Positions 16,328-25,418 of a stretch of 64,000 nt of DNA are shown one piece after another. The notes beneath the pieces were generated by a model. That model worked only from the letters and a program-made list of their open reading frames with translations, had not been told where the DNA came from and made no database searches. Source of the stretch: Planctomycetota bacterium (lineage in GTDB: Bacteria; Planctomycetota; Planctomycetia; Gemmatales; Gemmataceae); assembly GCA_003669555.1 (NCBI GenBank), contig QWOS01000025.1, forward strand, positions 1-64,000, written 5' to 3'. Numbering within the stretch: the stretch's first letter is position 1; each line of letters begins with the position of its first letter. The translations under genes and the position numbers were made by a program.

Positions 16328-17857
16328 TCACCGCACCTCGGGTGGCACGCTCCCATAAGTCCAGGGCTGGCCCTGAAAGGGTGGGGCAAGGGCCGCCTCG
16401 AGCAGCGGGCCGGGTTTCAGGCTCCGGGCCAGGTCGATGCCCATGCGGGTGATACGCTCGCCAGAGCCCACTTTCAGGTTGCTGTAGCTGCTCAGGCGCG
16501 TCTCGTAGCCGCCGCCGCGTTCGCTGAAGGCTTCGGCGTTGGGTACATAGCCCACGCAGCCATTGGCTAGCGACACCGGGCAGGTGAACGGGAAACCCGA
16601 TGCCTTTTTCTGTTCCAGACCGAAAGCGCAGAAAAATTCAGCGGGATTGGAAATGAAGACCACCGGCCCCACCTGAATCACCTGCGCCTCCACCTCGGCG
16701 GTGGGGAATTTTTGCAATTGCGAATCGAGCAGCACGGTTTCCTTGGCAAAGGCCCATTCTGTGGGGTCGGCTTTTTTCTGGTCGCCGCGCACAACGGCCA
16801 GCGCCTTCTGCAACCGTTCTGGCGAAGGGGCCCGCTTGTCCATCACCTCCACCAGGCTGACTGCGGCCAGGGGGGCGGGCTTGCCGGCGCGGTCCAGCGT
16901 GAGTAACACCTTCAGGGCCTCGGCACCAATGCGGCCACCGACGAATTCGGCCCAGGGCTCGGGCTTGCGGTTCACCCTGGGATTGCGGTTGTCCACCTGG
17001 GTGACATCCCCCGAGTTGCCGTTCAGGAACACCACCGGGCAATCCTTGCCAAAGTAGCCCTGGATGACTTTTTCGATGTAGTAAACATAGTTGGCGGATA
17101 TGCCGCCCGGGCTGGTGGTGGCGTGGCAGCAGAAGTTCACCACACAGCCGAGCAGCTTGCCATCGGCTCCCCAGGCACCAACCACGATGACATCGGGGTC
17201 GACCGGGCCGGCGGGTTCGGCGATTTCCGGGTTGTTCTGGCCGGGGTGGGTCATGGTCATGCCGCCGCGCATGCGGAAGCGGCGGTTGAAGGCCACCATT
17301 TCTTCGCGCCCACGCCCTACCGCACCGGTGGCGGGGGCCAGGCGGCCATGCGCCTGGCAAATCGCCTCGACAATGCCTGTTTCCATTTGTTCGAGGTATT
17401 TCAGGTCGGCCATGCTGGAGTCGTCGTAGGCCAGTTTGCGGATCAGGGCGTCACCGTGGTCGTAGTCGCCGGGCATCACCATACCCACCGGCCCCGAGGA
17501 GTGGCTGTGCGATGCGCCGATCAGCACCGAGCCGCCGGGGATGCCACAGCGTTTCTGGACCCGGTCACGCACGCGGGTCACGCTGCGGCGGTCGATCCCG
17601 AGGGCGTCGAGCCCCACAAGAGCGACCACGGTTTTTCCATTATCAAACACCGCGGCCCGAGCCTTGCAGGCATCGTGGAAACTTTGGTGGAAGACCTTGC
17701 CGTACCCGCCAGGTTGCTCCATGCCCAGCTTCGGTGTGATGTCGCGTTCGGCGAAACCTGCCCGGAAGACCATCGGGGCCTGGGCCGTCACCCGGCTTTC
17801 CAATAGCCAGCCGGCGCAGGCGGCCAGGACAAAAAACCGGGTCAGATTCAGTCGCAT
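16328..17857 (-). CDS. Neutral/alkaline ceramidase-family hydrolase
   Basis: The 509-aa protein has a signal peptide (cut near V-T-A-Q-A) and then R-A-G-F-A-E-R-D-I-T-P. Zinc-site motifs S-H-S-H-S (His117/His119) and F-C-C-H-A-T (His245) are present, as is N-G-N-S-G-D (Ser282), where neutral ceramidases have their nucleophile. Neutral ceramidase cleaves the amide bond of N-acyl-sphingosine. Many planctomycete homologues have unknown amide substrates, so the substrate is not assigned. A strong G-G-A-G-A precedes the ATG. The gene is divergent from the PVC heme-binding gene, with 135 bases between them. Confidence 0.88.
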   Translation of the reverse strand: MRLNLTRFFVLAACAGWLLESRVTAQAPMVFRAGFAERDITPKLGMEQPGGYGKVFHQSFHDACKARAAVFDNGKTVVALVGLDALGIDRRSVTRVRDRVQKRCGIPGGSVLIGASHSHSSGPVGMVMPGDYDHGDALIRKLAYDDSSMADLKYLEQMETGIVEAICQAHGRLAPATGAVGRGREEMVAFNRRFRMRGGMTMTHPGQNNPEIAEPAGPVDPDVIVVGAWGADGKLLGCVVNFCCHATTSPGGISANYVYYIEKVIQGYFGKDCPVVFLNGNSGDVTQVDNRNPRVNRKPEPWAEFVGGRIGAEALKVLLTLDRAGKPAPLAAVSLVEVMDKRAPSPERLQKALAVVRGDQKKADPTEWAFAKETVLLDSQLQKFPTAEVEAQVIQVGPVVFISNPAEFFCAFGLEQKKASGFPFTCPVSLANGCVGYVPNAEAFSERGGGYETRLSSYSNLKVGSGERITRMGIDLARSLKPGPLLEAALAPPFQGQPWTYGSVPPEVR

Positions 17858-17992
17858 GGTAAGTCTCCGGGGTGTGTGGAATTTGGCAGGGTGAGCTGGG
17901 AACAGAGTAACAGAATTTGGTAACGGAATACGACAGGCTGCAAGCTGGTTGCGGCTGTGTCATGATGGAGGGCGTCGCGATGGAGGACGAAC

Positions 17993-20857
17993 ATGATCTG
18001 CCCGCTGATCCTTTGCCTGAATGTGTGTGGCCAGCAAGCTCCCACCCCCGAAGTGGTACGGGCCAGCATGGTGCTTCAACCCGGGTTGCGAATAGAGCTG
18101 GTGGCCAGCGACCCGTTCATCAAAAGCCCGGTTGCGGCGGCTTTTGATGAACGGGGCAGGCTATGGGTAGTGGAGATGCCTGATTATCCCACCGGCCCAG
18201 CGCCAGGGGCCAAACCCGGCGGGGCCATCTGCATTCTCGAAGACACCAACCGCGATGGCCTCTTCGATCGCTCCAGCCTGTTCGCCGAGGGGTTGCTTTT
18301 CGCCAATGGCCTGCTGCCCTGGCGCAACGGGGTGATCGTTACCTGCGCTCCCCAGGTGCTGCTGCTGGAAGATACCGATAACGACGGCAAAGCCGACAGG
18401 CGCACCGTGCTGCTCGAGGGTTTGGCTGAGGCCAATCCGCAACTGCGGCCCAGTTTTCCGGTCCTGACACCTGGTGGCTGGGTGCAGGTATCCAGCGGCT
18501 TGCGGGCGGGCCAGGTGCGGCGTCCGGGTGATCCGGCGGGGATGAATATCAACCTGGCCGGCATGGATTTTCGTTTCCGGCCCGATGGCTCGCAGCTGGA
18601 GGCCACCACCGGCCCGGGGCAGTTTGGCAACACGCTCGATTCCTGGGGGAACCGGTTTGTTTGCGACAACCGCCATCATCTGCGTCATGCAGTGCTGGAG
18701 GCGGGCTTCATGAAAACCAACCCCTGGCTGGCGCCGGGGGAACTCCTGGCTGATGTGGCAGCAGAAGAGGCGGGGCCGCTCTCCTCGGGAGGCAAGGTAT
18801 ACCCCATCAGCCGTAACTGGACCACCTCGAACCTCCATGCCGGGCGCTTCACGGCGGCCTGCGGTGTGCTGGCTTTCCAGGGGGCGGGCCTGGGCCGTCA
18901 GGGATCGGTTTTCACCTGCGACCCCACCGGCAATCTGATCCATGAAGAGCGGCTTACTCCCCAGGGGTTGACCTTCACAGCCCGTTCACCCCAGGTTGGC
19001 AGCGAATTCCTGGCCGCGCGTGAAGAGTGGTTCCGGCCGGTGAGTCTGGTGGAATCCCCGGATGGCTCGCTTTTGATCATCGACATGGCCCGGGCGGTGA
19101 TCGAGCATCCCGAGTTCATGCCCCCCGAGTTGCGAAACCGGCCCGACCTGGTGTGGGGCCGGGAGAAAGGGCGCATCTGGCGGCTGCGGGCCACTGCTGC
19201 TCCCGCTGACAACCTTCGCCCCTTCCTGGCCGATGCCGATGCCGCCCGGCTGGTGCGAACCCTGGCCGATCCTTCGGCATACTGGCGCGGCACAGCCCAC
19301 CGGCTGTTGCTTCAGAAAGGGCCTGAAAGTACCACCACCGCCCTGCGCGACGGCCTGGGCGACAGTTCACCACTGGCCCGCTTCCTGTGCGCCTGGTTGC
19401 TGGCTGCCTGCAACCGTCTGGAGGCGAACTCTCTCGGTAATTTGCTGCGCGACCAGAATCCCCATGTGGTGGAGGCGGGTTTGCAGATCGCTACCTCGCT
19501 GGCGGGGCGCGAGGAATTGCTTTTGTCCCTGGTGGCTCGTGGCGATACTCGCCTGAGCGGGCAGGTGGCTCAGGCGTCGCGTCTGCTGGAACCAGCCAGG
19601 CGAGTGCCAATTCTGGCGGCGGTGGCCCGCCAGGGGCGTGGCGATTCCTGGATTCGCCTGGCCGTCCTTGCCAGCGCGACAGGTTGCCAGAATGACCTGC
19701 TGCGCTCCGTGGCGGATGCCGATCCGGCCATGGTGGCGGAACTGGCCCGGCAATGCGGCCGGGAAGGCGGGATTCCCAGCCTGCAGGCTTTGCTCGTTTG
19801 GGCTCTTGGCCAGGGGCCGGATCAGGCTCGCCGGGTGGCCCATGGGGTGCTGGTGGGGCTGAGTCAAAAGGGTGGCGGAACTGGCGCAAAGTTGCTGGCC
19901 GGCCTGCCGGTGGATCAGGCCAGGCGGCTTCAGGAGCTTGGTGCGGGGCAACTGTGGGTCGCCTCGGCCCCGGCCCAGCCGGTTGCCATTCGTCAGGAGG
20001 CTTTTCTGGTGGCAGCCAGTCTGGCGGCTGATGGTGAAGCAGTTCTACGGCTGTCAGGGAAATTGCTGCGTGACGATGCGGAACCGGCGCTGCGATCCGC
20101 CGCCGCCCGGCATCTGGCCGGGGTGTTGCCGGAGCAACGCCTGGGCGAGTTGACGGAGGGCTGGAAGACCCAACTGCCCGGAGTGCGCGGGGAAGTCCTC
20201 GATTTGGCCGCTGTCCGCCCGGCCTTGATGGCGCTGGTGCTGTCTGGGGTGGAAGCAGGCACCATCCCCGCCACCGATATCGACGCCCGCCGGGCAGCCC
20301 GCTGGATGGCCATACCGGATCCGGTTTTGGCCAGCCGGGCGAAAAAAACGCTGGCCGCCTGTGTACCCGCCCCTCGGGATACGGTTTTGGCCCGTTACCA
20401 GGGTTTGGCGATGACGGGTGGTGACGCATTGCGGGGCCGGGAGGTTTTTGCCAAAAACTGCGCATCGTGTCATAAAGTGGAGAACCAGGGGAAGGATGTA
20501 GGGCCCGATATCTCCGACACCCGCACGAAAACGGCCGAGGCGCTGCTTGGCGACATCCTCGACCCCAACCGGGCGATCGATGGCGCCTATGTGGCCCAGG
20601 TGGTGACAACGCTGGATGGTCGGGTGCGAACCGGGGTGGTGAAGGGTGCCACCGGTGGAGCGATCACCCTGGTGCGGGCGGATGGGCAGTTGGAAAACCT
20701 GGCCCGGGGAGATATCGAGGAAATGGTTTCCACCGGAAAATCCTTGATGCCCGAGGGGCTGGAAAAAACCGTCAGCCCTCAGCAGATGGCCGACCTGATC
20801 CGCTATCTGAAAGACTGGAGGTACCTGGATGGAAAAACTCCCCGGGCAGGTAAGTGA
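17993..20857 (+). CDS. PVC-type heme-binding CxxCH protein (dehydrogenase-like propeller + HEAT-like + cytochrome c)
   Basis: The 954-aa protein begins with a short hydrophobic leader. Next comes a propeller with P-V-A-A-A-F-D-E-R-G-R-L-W-V-V-E-M and several D-x-D-x-D-G calcium-like loops (residues about 30-400). A helical, HEAT-like repeat region covers about 410-790. A cytochrome c domain follows with C823-A-S-C-H, then the planctomycete heme-binding C-terminal part (D-I-L-D-P-N-R-A-I-D, D-L-I-R-Y-L-K-D-W). Such proteins are abundant in the PVC group and thought to be periplasmic oxidoreductases, probably for sugars or related polymers. The substrate cannot be read from the sequence. It stands alone, divergent from the ceramidase. 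Confidence 0.9.
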   Translation: MICPLILCLNVCGQQAPTPEVVRASMVLQPGLRIELVASDPFIKSPVAAAFDERGRLWVVEMPDYPTGPAPGAKPGGAICILEDTNRDGLFDRSSLFAEGLLFANGLLPWRNGVIVTCAPQVLLLEDTDNDGKADRRTVLLEGLAEANPQLRPSFPVLTPGGWVQVSSGLRAGQVRRPGDPAGMNINLAGMDFRFRPDGSQLEATTGPGQFGNTLDSWGNRFVCDNRHHLRHAVLEAGFMKTNPWLAPGELLADVAAEEAGPLSSGGKVYPISRNWTTSNLHAGRFTAACGVLAFQGAGLGRQGSVFTCDPTGNLIHEERLTPQGLTFTARSPQVGSEFLAAREEWFRPVSLVESPDGSLLIIDMARAVIEHPEFMPPELRNRPDLVWGREKGRIWRLRATAAPADNLRPFLADADAARLVRTLADPSAYWRGTAHRLLLQKGPESTTTALRDGLGDSSPLARFLCAWLLAACNRLEANSLGNLLRDQNPHVVEAGLQIATSLAGREELLLSLVARGDTRLSGQVAQASRLLEPARRVPILAAVARQGRGDSWIRLAVLASATGCQNDLLRSVADADPAMVAELARQCGREGGIPSLQALLVWALGQGPDQARRVAHGVLVGLSQKGGGTGAKLLAGLPVDQARRLQELGAGQLWVASAPAQPVAIRQEAFLVAASLAADGEAVLRLSGKLLRDDAEPALRSAAARHLAGVLPEQRLGELTEGWKTQLPGVRGEVLDLAAVRPALMALVLSGVEAGTIPATDIDARRAARWMAIPDPVLASRAKKTLAACVPAPRDTVLARYQGLAMTGGDALRGREVFAKNCASCHKVENQGKDVGPDISDTRTKTAEALLGDILDPNRAIDGAYVAQVVTTLDGRVRTGVVKGATGGAITLVRADGQLENLARGDIEEMVSTGKSLMPEGLEKTVSPQQMADLIRYLKDWRYLDGKTPRAGK

Positions 20858-21125
20858 AAGCCAGCCGGGGCCCTTTCAGGTCGTGGATCCTGCCCCGATA
20901 AGGGTGAACGCCCAATGCCGATCAGCCACGCCATCGAAGGTCGGCCGGTTGCGCCCAAAGCCGAAAGCCAGACTTTCGTACCGGCGAGACGGTGAAACCA
21001 GTGCCAGATTTTCCGAAATTCCTCTTGCCTGCCGGGTCTATATAGAGACACAATCTGTTATGACTGGCTTTTATTTACACGCTTGATCAATGGTTGTCTG
21101 GTTCGATGAAATCAGGGTTAGCGCC

Positions 21126-21302
21126 TCATTTTTGTGCTGGGATACCGCGGTTCTTCTCGACTTGAGCTCCAGAAAAGTCTTCAGGATAGTGCAAATACCC
21201 GGAAATGTCGCGCAGGGTGACGCGTTTGCCATGCAACCCTGCCAGACTGTCCTCGTTGCCAGCAAGGTAGATGCTGATATTTTCGGGCGGGTCTGGGCCC
21301 AT
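21126..21302 (-). CDS. Possible 58-aa small protein or gene remnant
   Basis: This open frame of 58 codons starts with ATG and has a fairly protein-like composition (E-N-I-S-I-Y-L-A-G-N-E-D, then V-T-L-R-D-I-S-G-Y). It has no signal peptide, no strong ribosome-binding site and no family I know. It could be a small gene, a fragment of an older one or chance. Confidence 0.25.
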   Translation of the reverse strand: MGPDPPENISIYLAGNEDSLAGLHGKRVTLRDISGYLHYPEDFSGAQVEKNRGIPAQK

Positions 21303-21318
21303 GCGATTTCCAGCGGTG

Positions 21319-21335
21319 GCAGGACGGCGTCCTGC
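21319..21335. promoter_or_regulatory. 17-base palindrome upstream of DUF1552 cassette
   Basis: GCAGGACG and CGTCCTGC flank a single central G, a perfect 8-1-8 palindrome ending 32 bases before the DUF1552 start. The very short centre makes an RNA hairpin unlikely; a dimeric repressor or activator site is possible. Confidence 0.35.
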
Positions 21336-21367
21336 GGATGCCCGGTAGTATTAAAGGGAGTACGGCC

Positions 21368-22672
21368 ATGCTGACTCGCAGAGAGATGATCGCCGGAGTG
21401 GCGGCCAGCGCGGGCTTGAGCCTGCCTTGCGGCAACGCTTTTTCAGCAAATAAACCGTCTGGCAGTCCAAAACGCATCGTTTTCTTTTTACAGAACCATG
21501 GTTTTGACCCCTTGACCTGTATCCCCAAGGGCCTCAATGAAAGCTGCGCTCTCGACGGTGTGACCCTCGAAAAGCCTATGCAGGCGCTGGAGCCTTACAA
21601 AAGCCGGATGCATATCATCACCGGTTTGCATGGCAGGCATACAAGCCCCGGACATAGTGCCTTTTTCGGGGCCCTTGGTGCCTACCGTGGTGGAACCGGT
21701 GTCCCTCCGTCTGCCGCAACAATTGATTATGCCCTCAGCCAGTCGCTGCCGCAGACCATCATGCCGCCCCTGTGTATCGGCATGGAATCGATTGACAGCA
21801 TGAAAGCCCGCCCAACCCTCGCCACGCTGACTGCTTCAGGGCCAAATCAGCCGGTCTTTATGCACTGCGACCCCAACATGCTGTACCAGATGATTTTTGG
21901 CAGTATTGCGGAGGGTGATATCAAAAAACACTACCAGGCGCGTTCGGATGTCATGCTGGAAGTGGAGCGTGTGGCGAAACTCAAAGGTAAAGGATTGCCT
22001 CAGGGCGACAGTGAACGCTACGGAATGTATGTGAACGGATTGGGTGAAGTGAATGGATTGCGTAAAAAACTATCCGGAATTTCTGGACAGCTCAAAAAAT
22101 ACGCCCCGAAACTCGATGAGCGCTATACCAGGCCCAAATTTGAAACGGAATGGCATGATGTCCTGCTGGAGATTGGTATCGCAGCCCTGCAGGCAAACCT
22201 GACCAATGTTCTAACCATTGCCTCCGGATGCGGTGAGTATTTCGGGTCCTGGAAAGGACTGGGTATCTCTGATACCGGTCATGGGCTTGGGCATATCGAC
22301 CAGCCGGGCAATGGTATTTGGACAAAGATCCGGCAGTACAACTGCGAGATGCTGGTCAAGCTGATGAAAGCCCTGGAGGCCATTCCGGAAGGTTCGGGCT
22401 CCATGATGGACAACACCCTGATTGTGTATTCCAGCAATAATGGAAAAGAGCAGCACACCGACGGTTCCAACTGGCCTTTTGTCCTTCTCGGAAACGCCGG
22501 TGGGCGCTTTAAGACGGGTCAATACACCCACATAAAAGAACGCCCGATCAATGACCTTTACACCACGTTTCTTCAGGGTGTTGGGGCCCCGGTTGATCGC
22601 TTCAATATGGATAAAAACCTGGCCGCCATCCATCACAGTAAACTGGGCCCCATCGAAGAGCTGCTGGCCTGA
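21368..22672 (+). CDS. DUF1552 family protein (cassette 1)
   Basis: The ATG at 21368 has G-G-G-A-G upstream and gives M-L-T-R-R-E-M-I-A-G-V-A-A-S-A-G-L-S-L-P, a twin-arginine-like export signal. The 434-aa product matches the DUF1552 family: opening P-K-R-I-V-F-F-L-Q-N-H-G, H-I-I-T-G-L-H-G-R-H, N-T-L-I-V-Y-S-S-N-N-G and a final part like the DUF1501/sulfatase-like fold. The biochemical function is unknown. DUF1552 genes are regularly paired with DUF1592-type CxxCH proteins, as here: the partner starts one base after this stop codon, implying translational coupling. Confidence 0.88.
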   Translation: MLTRREMIAGVAASAGLSLPCGNAFSANKPSGSPKRIVFFLQNHGFDPLTCIPKGLNESCALDGVTLEKPMQALEPYKSRMHIITGLHGRHTSPGHSAFFGALGAYRGGTGVPPSAATIDYALSQSLPQTIMPPLCIGMESIDSMKARPTLATLTASGPNQPVFMHCDPNMLYQMIFGSIAEGDIKKHYQARSDVMLEVERVAKLKGKGLPQGDSERYGMYVNGLGEVNGLRKKLSGISGQLKKYAPKLDERYTRPKFETEWHDVLLEIGIAALQANLTNVLTIASGCGEYFGSWKGLGISDTGHGLGHIDQPGNGIWTKIRQYNCEMLVKLMKALEAIPEGSGSMMDNTLIVYSSNNGKEQHTDGSNWPFVLLGNAGGRFKTGQYTHIKERPINDLYTTFLQGVGAPVDRFNMDKNLAAIHHSKLGPIEELLA

Positions 22673-22673
22673 G

Positions 22674-25148
22674 ATGTTTACCAACCGGTTTTTTTATATC
22701 GTGGCGTTGGTGCATTTCCTGTTCTTTCCGCTTGCCCGTCCGGGGCAGGCTGAGTCGGTAAACGCTGGCGAATTGGGCTTCGATAAAAAGGTCAGGCCTT
22801 TCTTCGAAACCTATTGCTTTTCCTGTCATGACAAGGAGACTAAAAAAGGAGATATTTCTCTGGAGAGTCTCGGAAATGTCACGGCGGAGAATGCCAGTTT
22901 GTGGAAACGCGTCTGGGAACAGGTGGCTTTGAAGGAAATGCCCCCCAGGAAGAAGACGAACCAGCCGGAATTGCTGGAGCGCCTGGAAATTTCCACCTGG
23001 ATTACCGATGGGCTGACCCGGGCCCTGAAAAACCAGGGTGGCTACAACGATCACCTGCGCCCGATCAAGGGCAATCATTTGGATCACGATCTTCTTTTTG
23101 GGGCCGGGCACAAGAACCTCGAGCCCGCATCCACACCGGCGCGCATCTGGCGCATTCATCCCCAGGAACACCTGGTCCGTCTGAATGATCTCATTTGTCT
23201 CAAACGCAAATATGACCCGAAACGCCCGGGGCTGTGGACGCACGGCGATCATATTCCGACAAACCTGGAAGGGCAGGTCAAAGCCTATTTCGGCCTGGAT
23301 GGCTATATTGGCAGTTTTGATGATGCCTACGACTTTGGCGTCAGCGGTTTTCAGTCCAGCCTGACGATGATCAGGGACCATGGTTTGCGCAACTACCCCT
23401 TCCTCTACTCAGTCAACAGCTCCGAGTCCACGCAGATTGCTGGCACTGCGGAAACGATCCTGCGTTTCATGGCCCACGGCCCCGCCGTGGAGCCTTACCA
23501 ATTGGCGGAAAATATCAAGGATATCCCCGGAAAATACAGAAACCTGAATTTGATTTTCTATAGCCGGGAAATCAGGCGACCTTTGACACCCGTGTTAGAG
23601 CTGATGCGAAAACCAGGGGTCAGCGACGAACGGCTTGAAGAAGTCATCCGCTTCCTGTTTGAATCGCTGACGCTGCGCCCGCCCACCCGGGACGAAACCG
23701 CCATGTACCTGAATATGGTCAATAAGTCCATCAGGGAGCTCGGGAAAGAAGAGGGAGCTTTTGTGGGGCTGGCACCGATCTTCCTGGATCGGGATGCGCT
23801 ATTTCGCCCGGAGCTGTGTCAGGACGGGAAACCCGACAGGCATGGACGCGTGATGCTGCAAGGGCAGGAGCTGGTGCTCGCCATCAACGCGGCCTTCTCG
23901 TATATCCGCCCCGATGCCGATCATCTGTGGGTGGCATTGGCTGAAGGACATCTGAAGACACGCGAGGATGTCAAGCGGGAGGTCACTCGCATTCTGAATG
24001 ACGACAGCATCAGGAAGCCCCGCATCCTCCAATTCTTCCGGGAGTATTTTGACTACGATCGCGCCGCCAGCATCTGTAAAGACAGGAAGGCTCTTGAACG
24101 GGACGGTGGGCATTTTGATACGATCTATGCGGCCATGAACAGCATGATCGCCAATACAGATGGCCTGGTGGAATTGATTTTGCAGGAAGACAAAAATGTT
24201 TTAAAAGAATTGCTCACCACCAACCGTGTGATCTATCAGCCCTACACATCCGGGGCGAATTTCCGGGATGGCATACTTTTTCTCACCGATATTGCTTATT
24301 TCATGGTGAGGGGGAAACCATGGGCCCCCATCAGGAACCATGACGAAATCCGGATCCCGCCGACAAAAGACAACCAACAGGCGATTGACAGGGAAAAACG
24401 GGAAATCGATCAGCAGAATATGCTTCATCATATCTTCCCGAATCCAGCGAAGCCGATCCATGTGCGGCAGTCACAATTCGACAAAGGCCGTTTCCCGCCC
24501 GCCATGAATGCATTAAAGGCAATCACCACCGTCGACACGAACCAGCGCCTCGGCATTCTCACCCACCCTGCCTGGCTGGTCGCTCACTCGGATGCCATGG
24601 ACAATCATGTTATTTTACGCGGACGCTGGATCCGGGAACGCCTTCTGGGTAGTGCCGTGCCAGACATCCCGATCACTGTGGATGCCAGATTGCCGGATGA
24701 ACCCCAGTCGACCCTGCGTCACCGGATGCGCGTCACGCGGGCCAATGAATGCTGGCGCTGTCATCAGAAAATGGATCCGCTCGGTCTGCCATTTGAAAAA
24801 TATAATCAGCTTGGACTTGTTCGTGATACCGACCAGGACAAACCGGTTGATACCAGTGGTGAGATCACTCTCAGCGGCGACCCCGCTCTGGATGGACCCG
24901 TGAAAAATCCCATGGAGATGATCCATAAACTCGCTGCCAGTGAACGCGTCAAGCAGGTTTTTGTGCGTCATGCTTTTCGCTACTGGATGGGACGCAATGA
25001 AAACATCCATGATGCGCCGATTCTTCAGGACGCTTACCGCGCCTACAAAGAAAGTGACGGCAGCATGAAAGCCATGTTGACCTCGCTGCTCACCTCCGAC
25101 GCTTTCCTGTATCGCAAGGTGCCCGATGGCTTGAATGCAAAACGGTAA
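22674..25148 (+). CDS. DUF1592/DUF1588/DUF1585-type cytochrome c protein (cassette 1)
   Basis: The start at 22674, one base after the DUF1552 stop, gives a signal peptide ending G-Q-A-E-S. The 824-aa product has a first C-F-S-C-H heme motif near residue 48 with planctomycete cytochrome context (K-K-G-D-I-S-L-E-S-L). A long central part follows (residues about 130-650). A second heme motif, C693-W-R-C-H, is followed by Q-K-M-D-P-L-G-L-P-F-E-K, the DUF1588 signature, and a DUF1585-like end (H-A-F-R-Y-W-M-G-R). It is probably a periplasmic c-type cytochrome working with the DUF1552 partner. The reaction is unknown. Confidence 0.88.
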   Translation: MFTNRFFYIVALVHFLFFPLARPGQAESVNAGELGFDKKVRPFFETYCFSCHDKETKKGDISLESLGNVTAENASLWKRVWEQVALKEMPPRKKTNQPELLERLEISTWITDGLTRALKNQGGYNDHLRPIKGNHLDHDLLFGAGHKNLEPASTPARIWRIHPQEHLVRLNDLICLKRKYDPKRPGLWTHGDHIPTNLEGQVKAYFGLDGYIGSFDDAYDFGVSGFQSSLTMIRDHGLRNYPFLYSVNSSESTQIAGTAETILRFMAHGPAVEPYQLAENIKDIPGKYRNLNLIFYSREIRRPLTPVLELMRKPGVSDERLEEVIRFLFESLTLRPPTRDETAMYLNMVNKSIRELGKEEGAFVGLAPIFLDRDALFRPELCQDGKPDRHGRVMLQGQELVLAINAAFSYIRPDADHLWVALAEGHLKTREDVKREVTRILNDDSIRKPRILQFFREYFDYDRAASICKDRKALERDGGHFDTIYAAMNSMIANTDGLVELILQEDKNVLKELLTTNRVIYQPYTSGANFRDGILFLTDIAYFMVRGKPWAPIRNHDEIRIPPTKDNQQAIDREKREIDQQNMLHHIFPNPAKPIHVRQSQFDKGRFPPAMNALKAITTVDTNQRLGILTHPAWLVAHSDAMDNHVILRGRWIRERLLGSAVPDIPITVDARLPDEPQSTLRHRMRVTRANECWRCHQKMDPLGLPFEKYNQLGLVRDTDQDKPVDTSGEITLSGDPALDGPVKNPMEMIHKLAASERVKQVFVRHAFRYWMGRNENIHDAPILQDAYRAYKESDGSMKAMLTSLLTSDAFLYRKVPDGLNAKR

Positions 25149-25361
25149 TCATCAGGGCACGACCGGTTTACCCCCGTATTTTAACGGGCTGGTTGCGAGG
25201 GGTGCGGGTGTTCGGTGAATTCACCGGTCCAGACGCCACCCGCAACATGCTTTTCGCCAAAAATGACAATTTAGACCATGGCAATCCGCCAGGCATTCTC
25301 TTTCTGGTTATCCCTGCAGGTATGGTCCATACCGTCAGGGCCGCAATTGCTCTGCAAAAAA
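25149..25361. other. Convergent intergenic stretch
   Basis: About 210 bases between the DUF1592 stop and the FG-GAP gene terminator. No gene or structured element was recognised. Confidence 0.4.
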
Positions 25362-25392
25362 AATCCCCCGCATCTGCATGATGCGGAGGATT
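25353..25392 (-). terminator. Rho-independent terminator of the FG-GAP gene
   Basis: On the minus strand a 13-bp stem (25392-25380 with 25374-25362, one G-U) encloses a five-base loop and is followed by eight T residues. The + strand version has a C-A mismatch instead, which confirms the orientation. Confidence 0.85.
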
Positions 25393-25418
25393 GATAGAAA
25401 AGGTCACTGGCAGACTGG

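Larger units (their letters stand above)
20858..21367. other. Intergenic region before DUF1552 cassette
   Basis: About 510 bases with no confident gene. It holds a 58-aa open frame on the minus strand (21126-21302) and a 17-base palindrome at 21319. AT content rises near 21040-21080. Confidence 0.5.
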
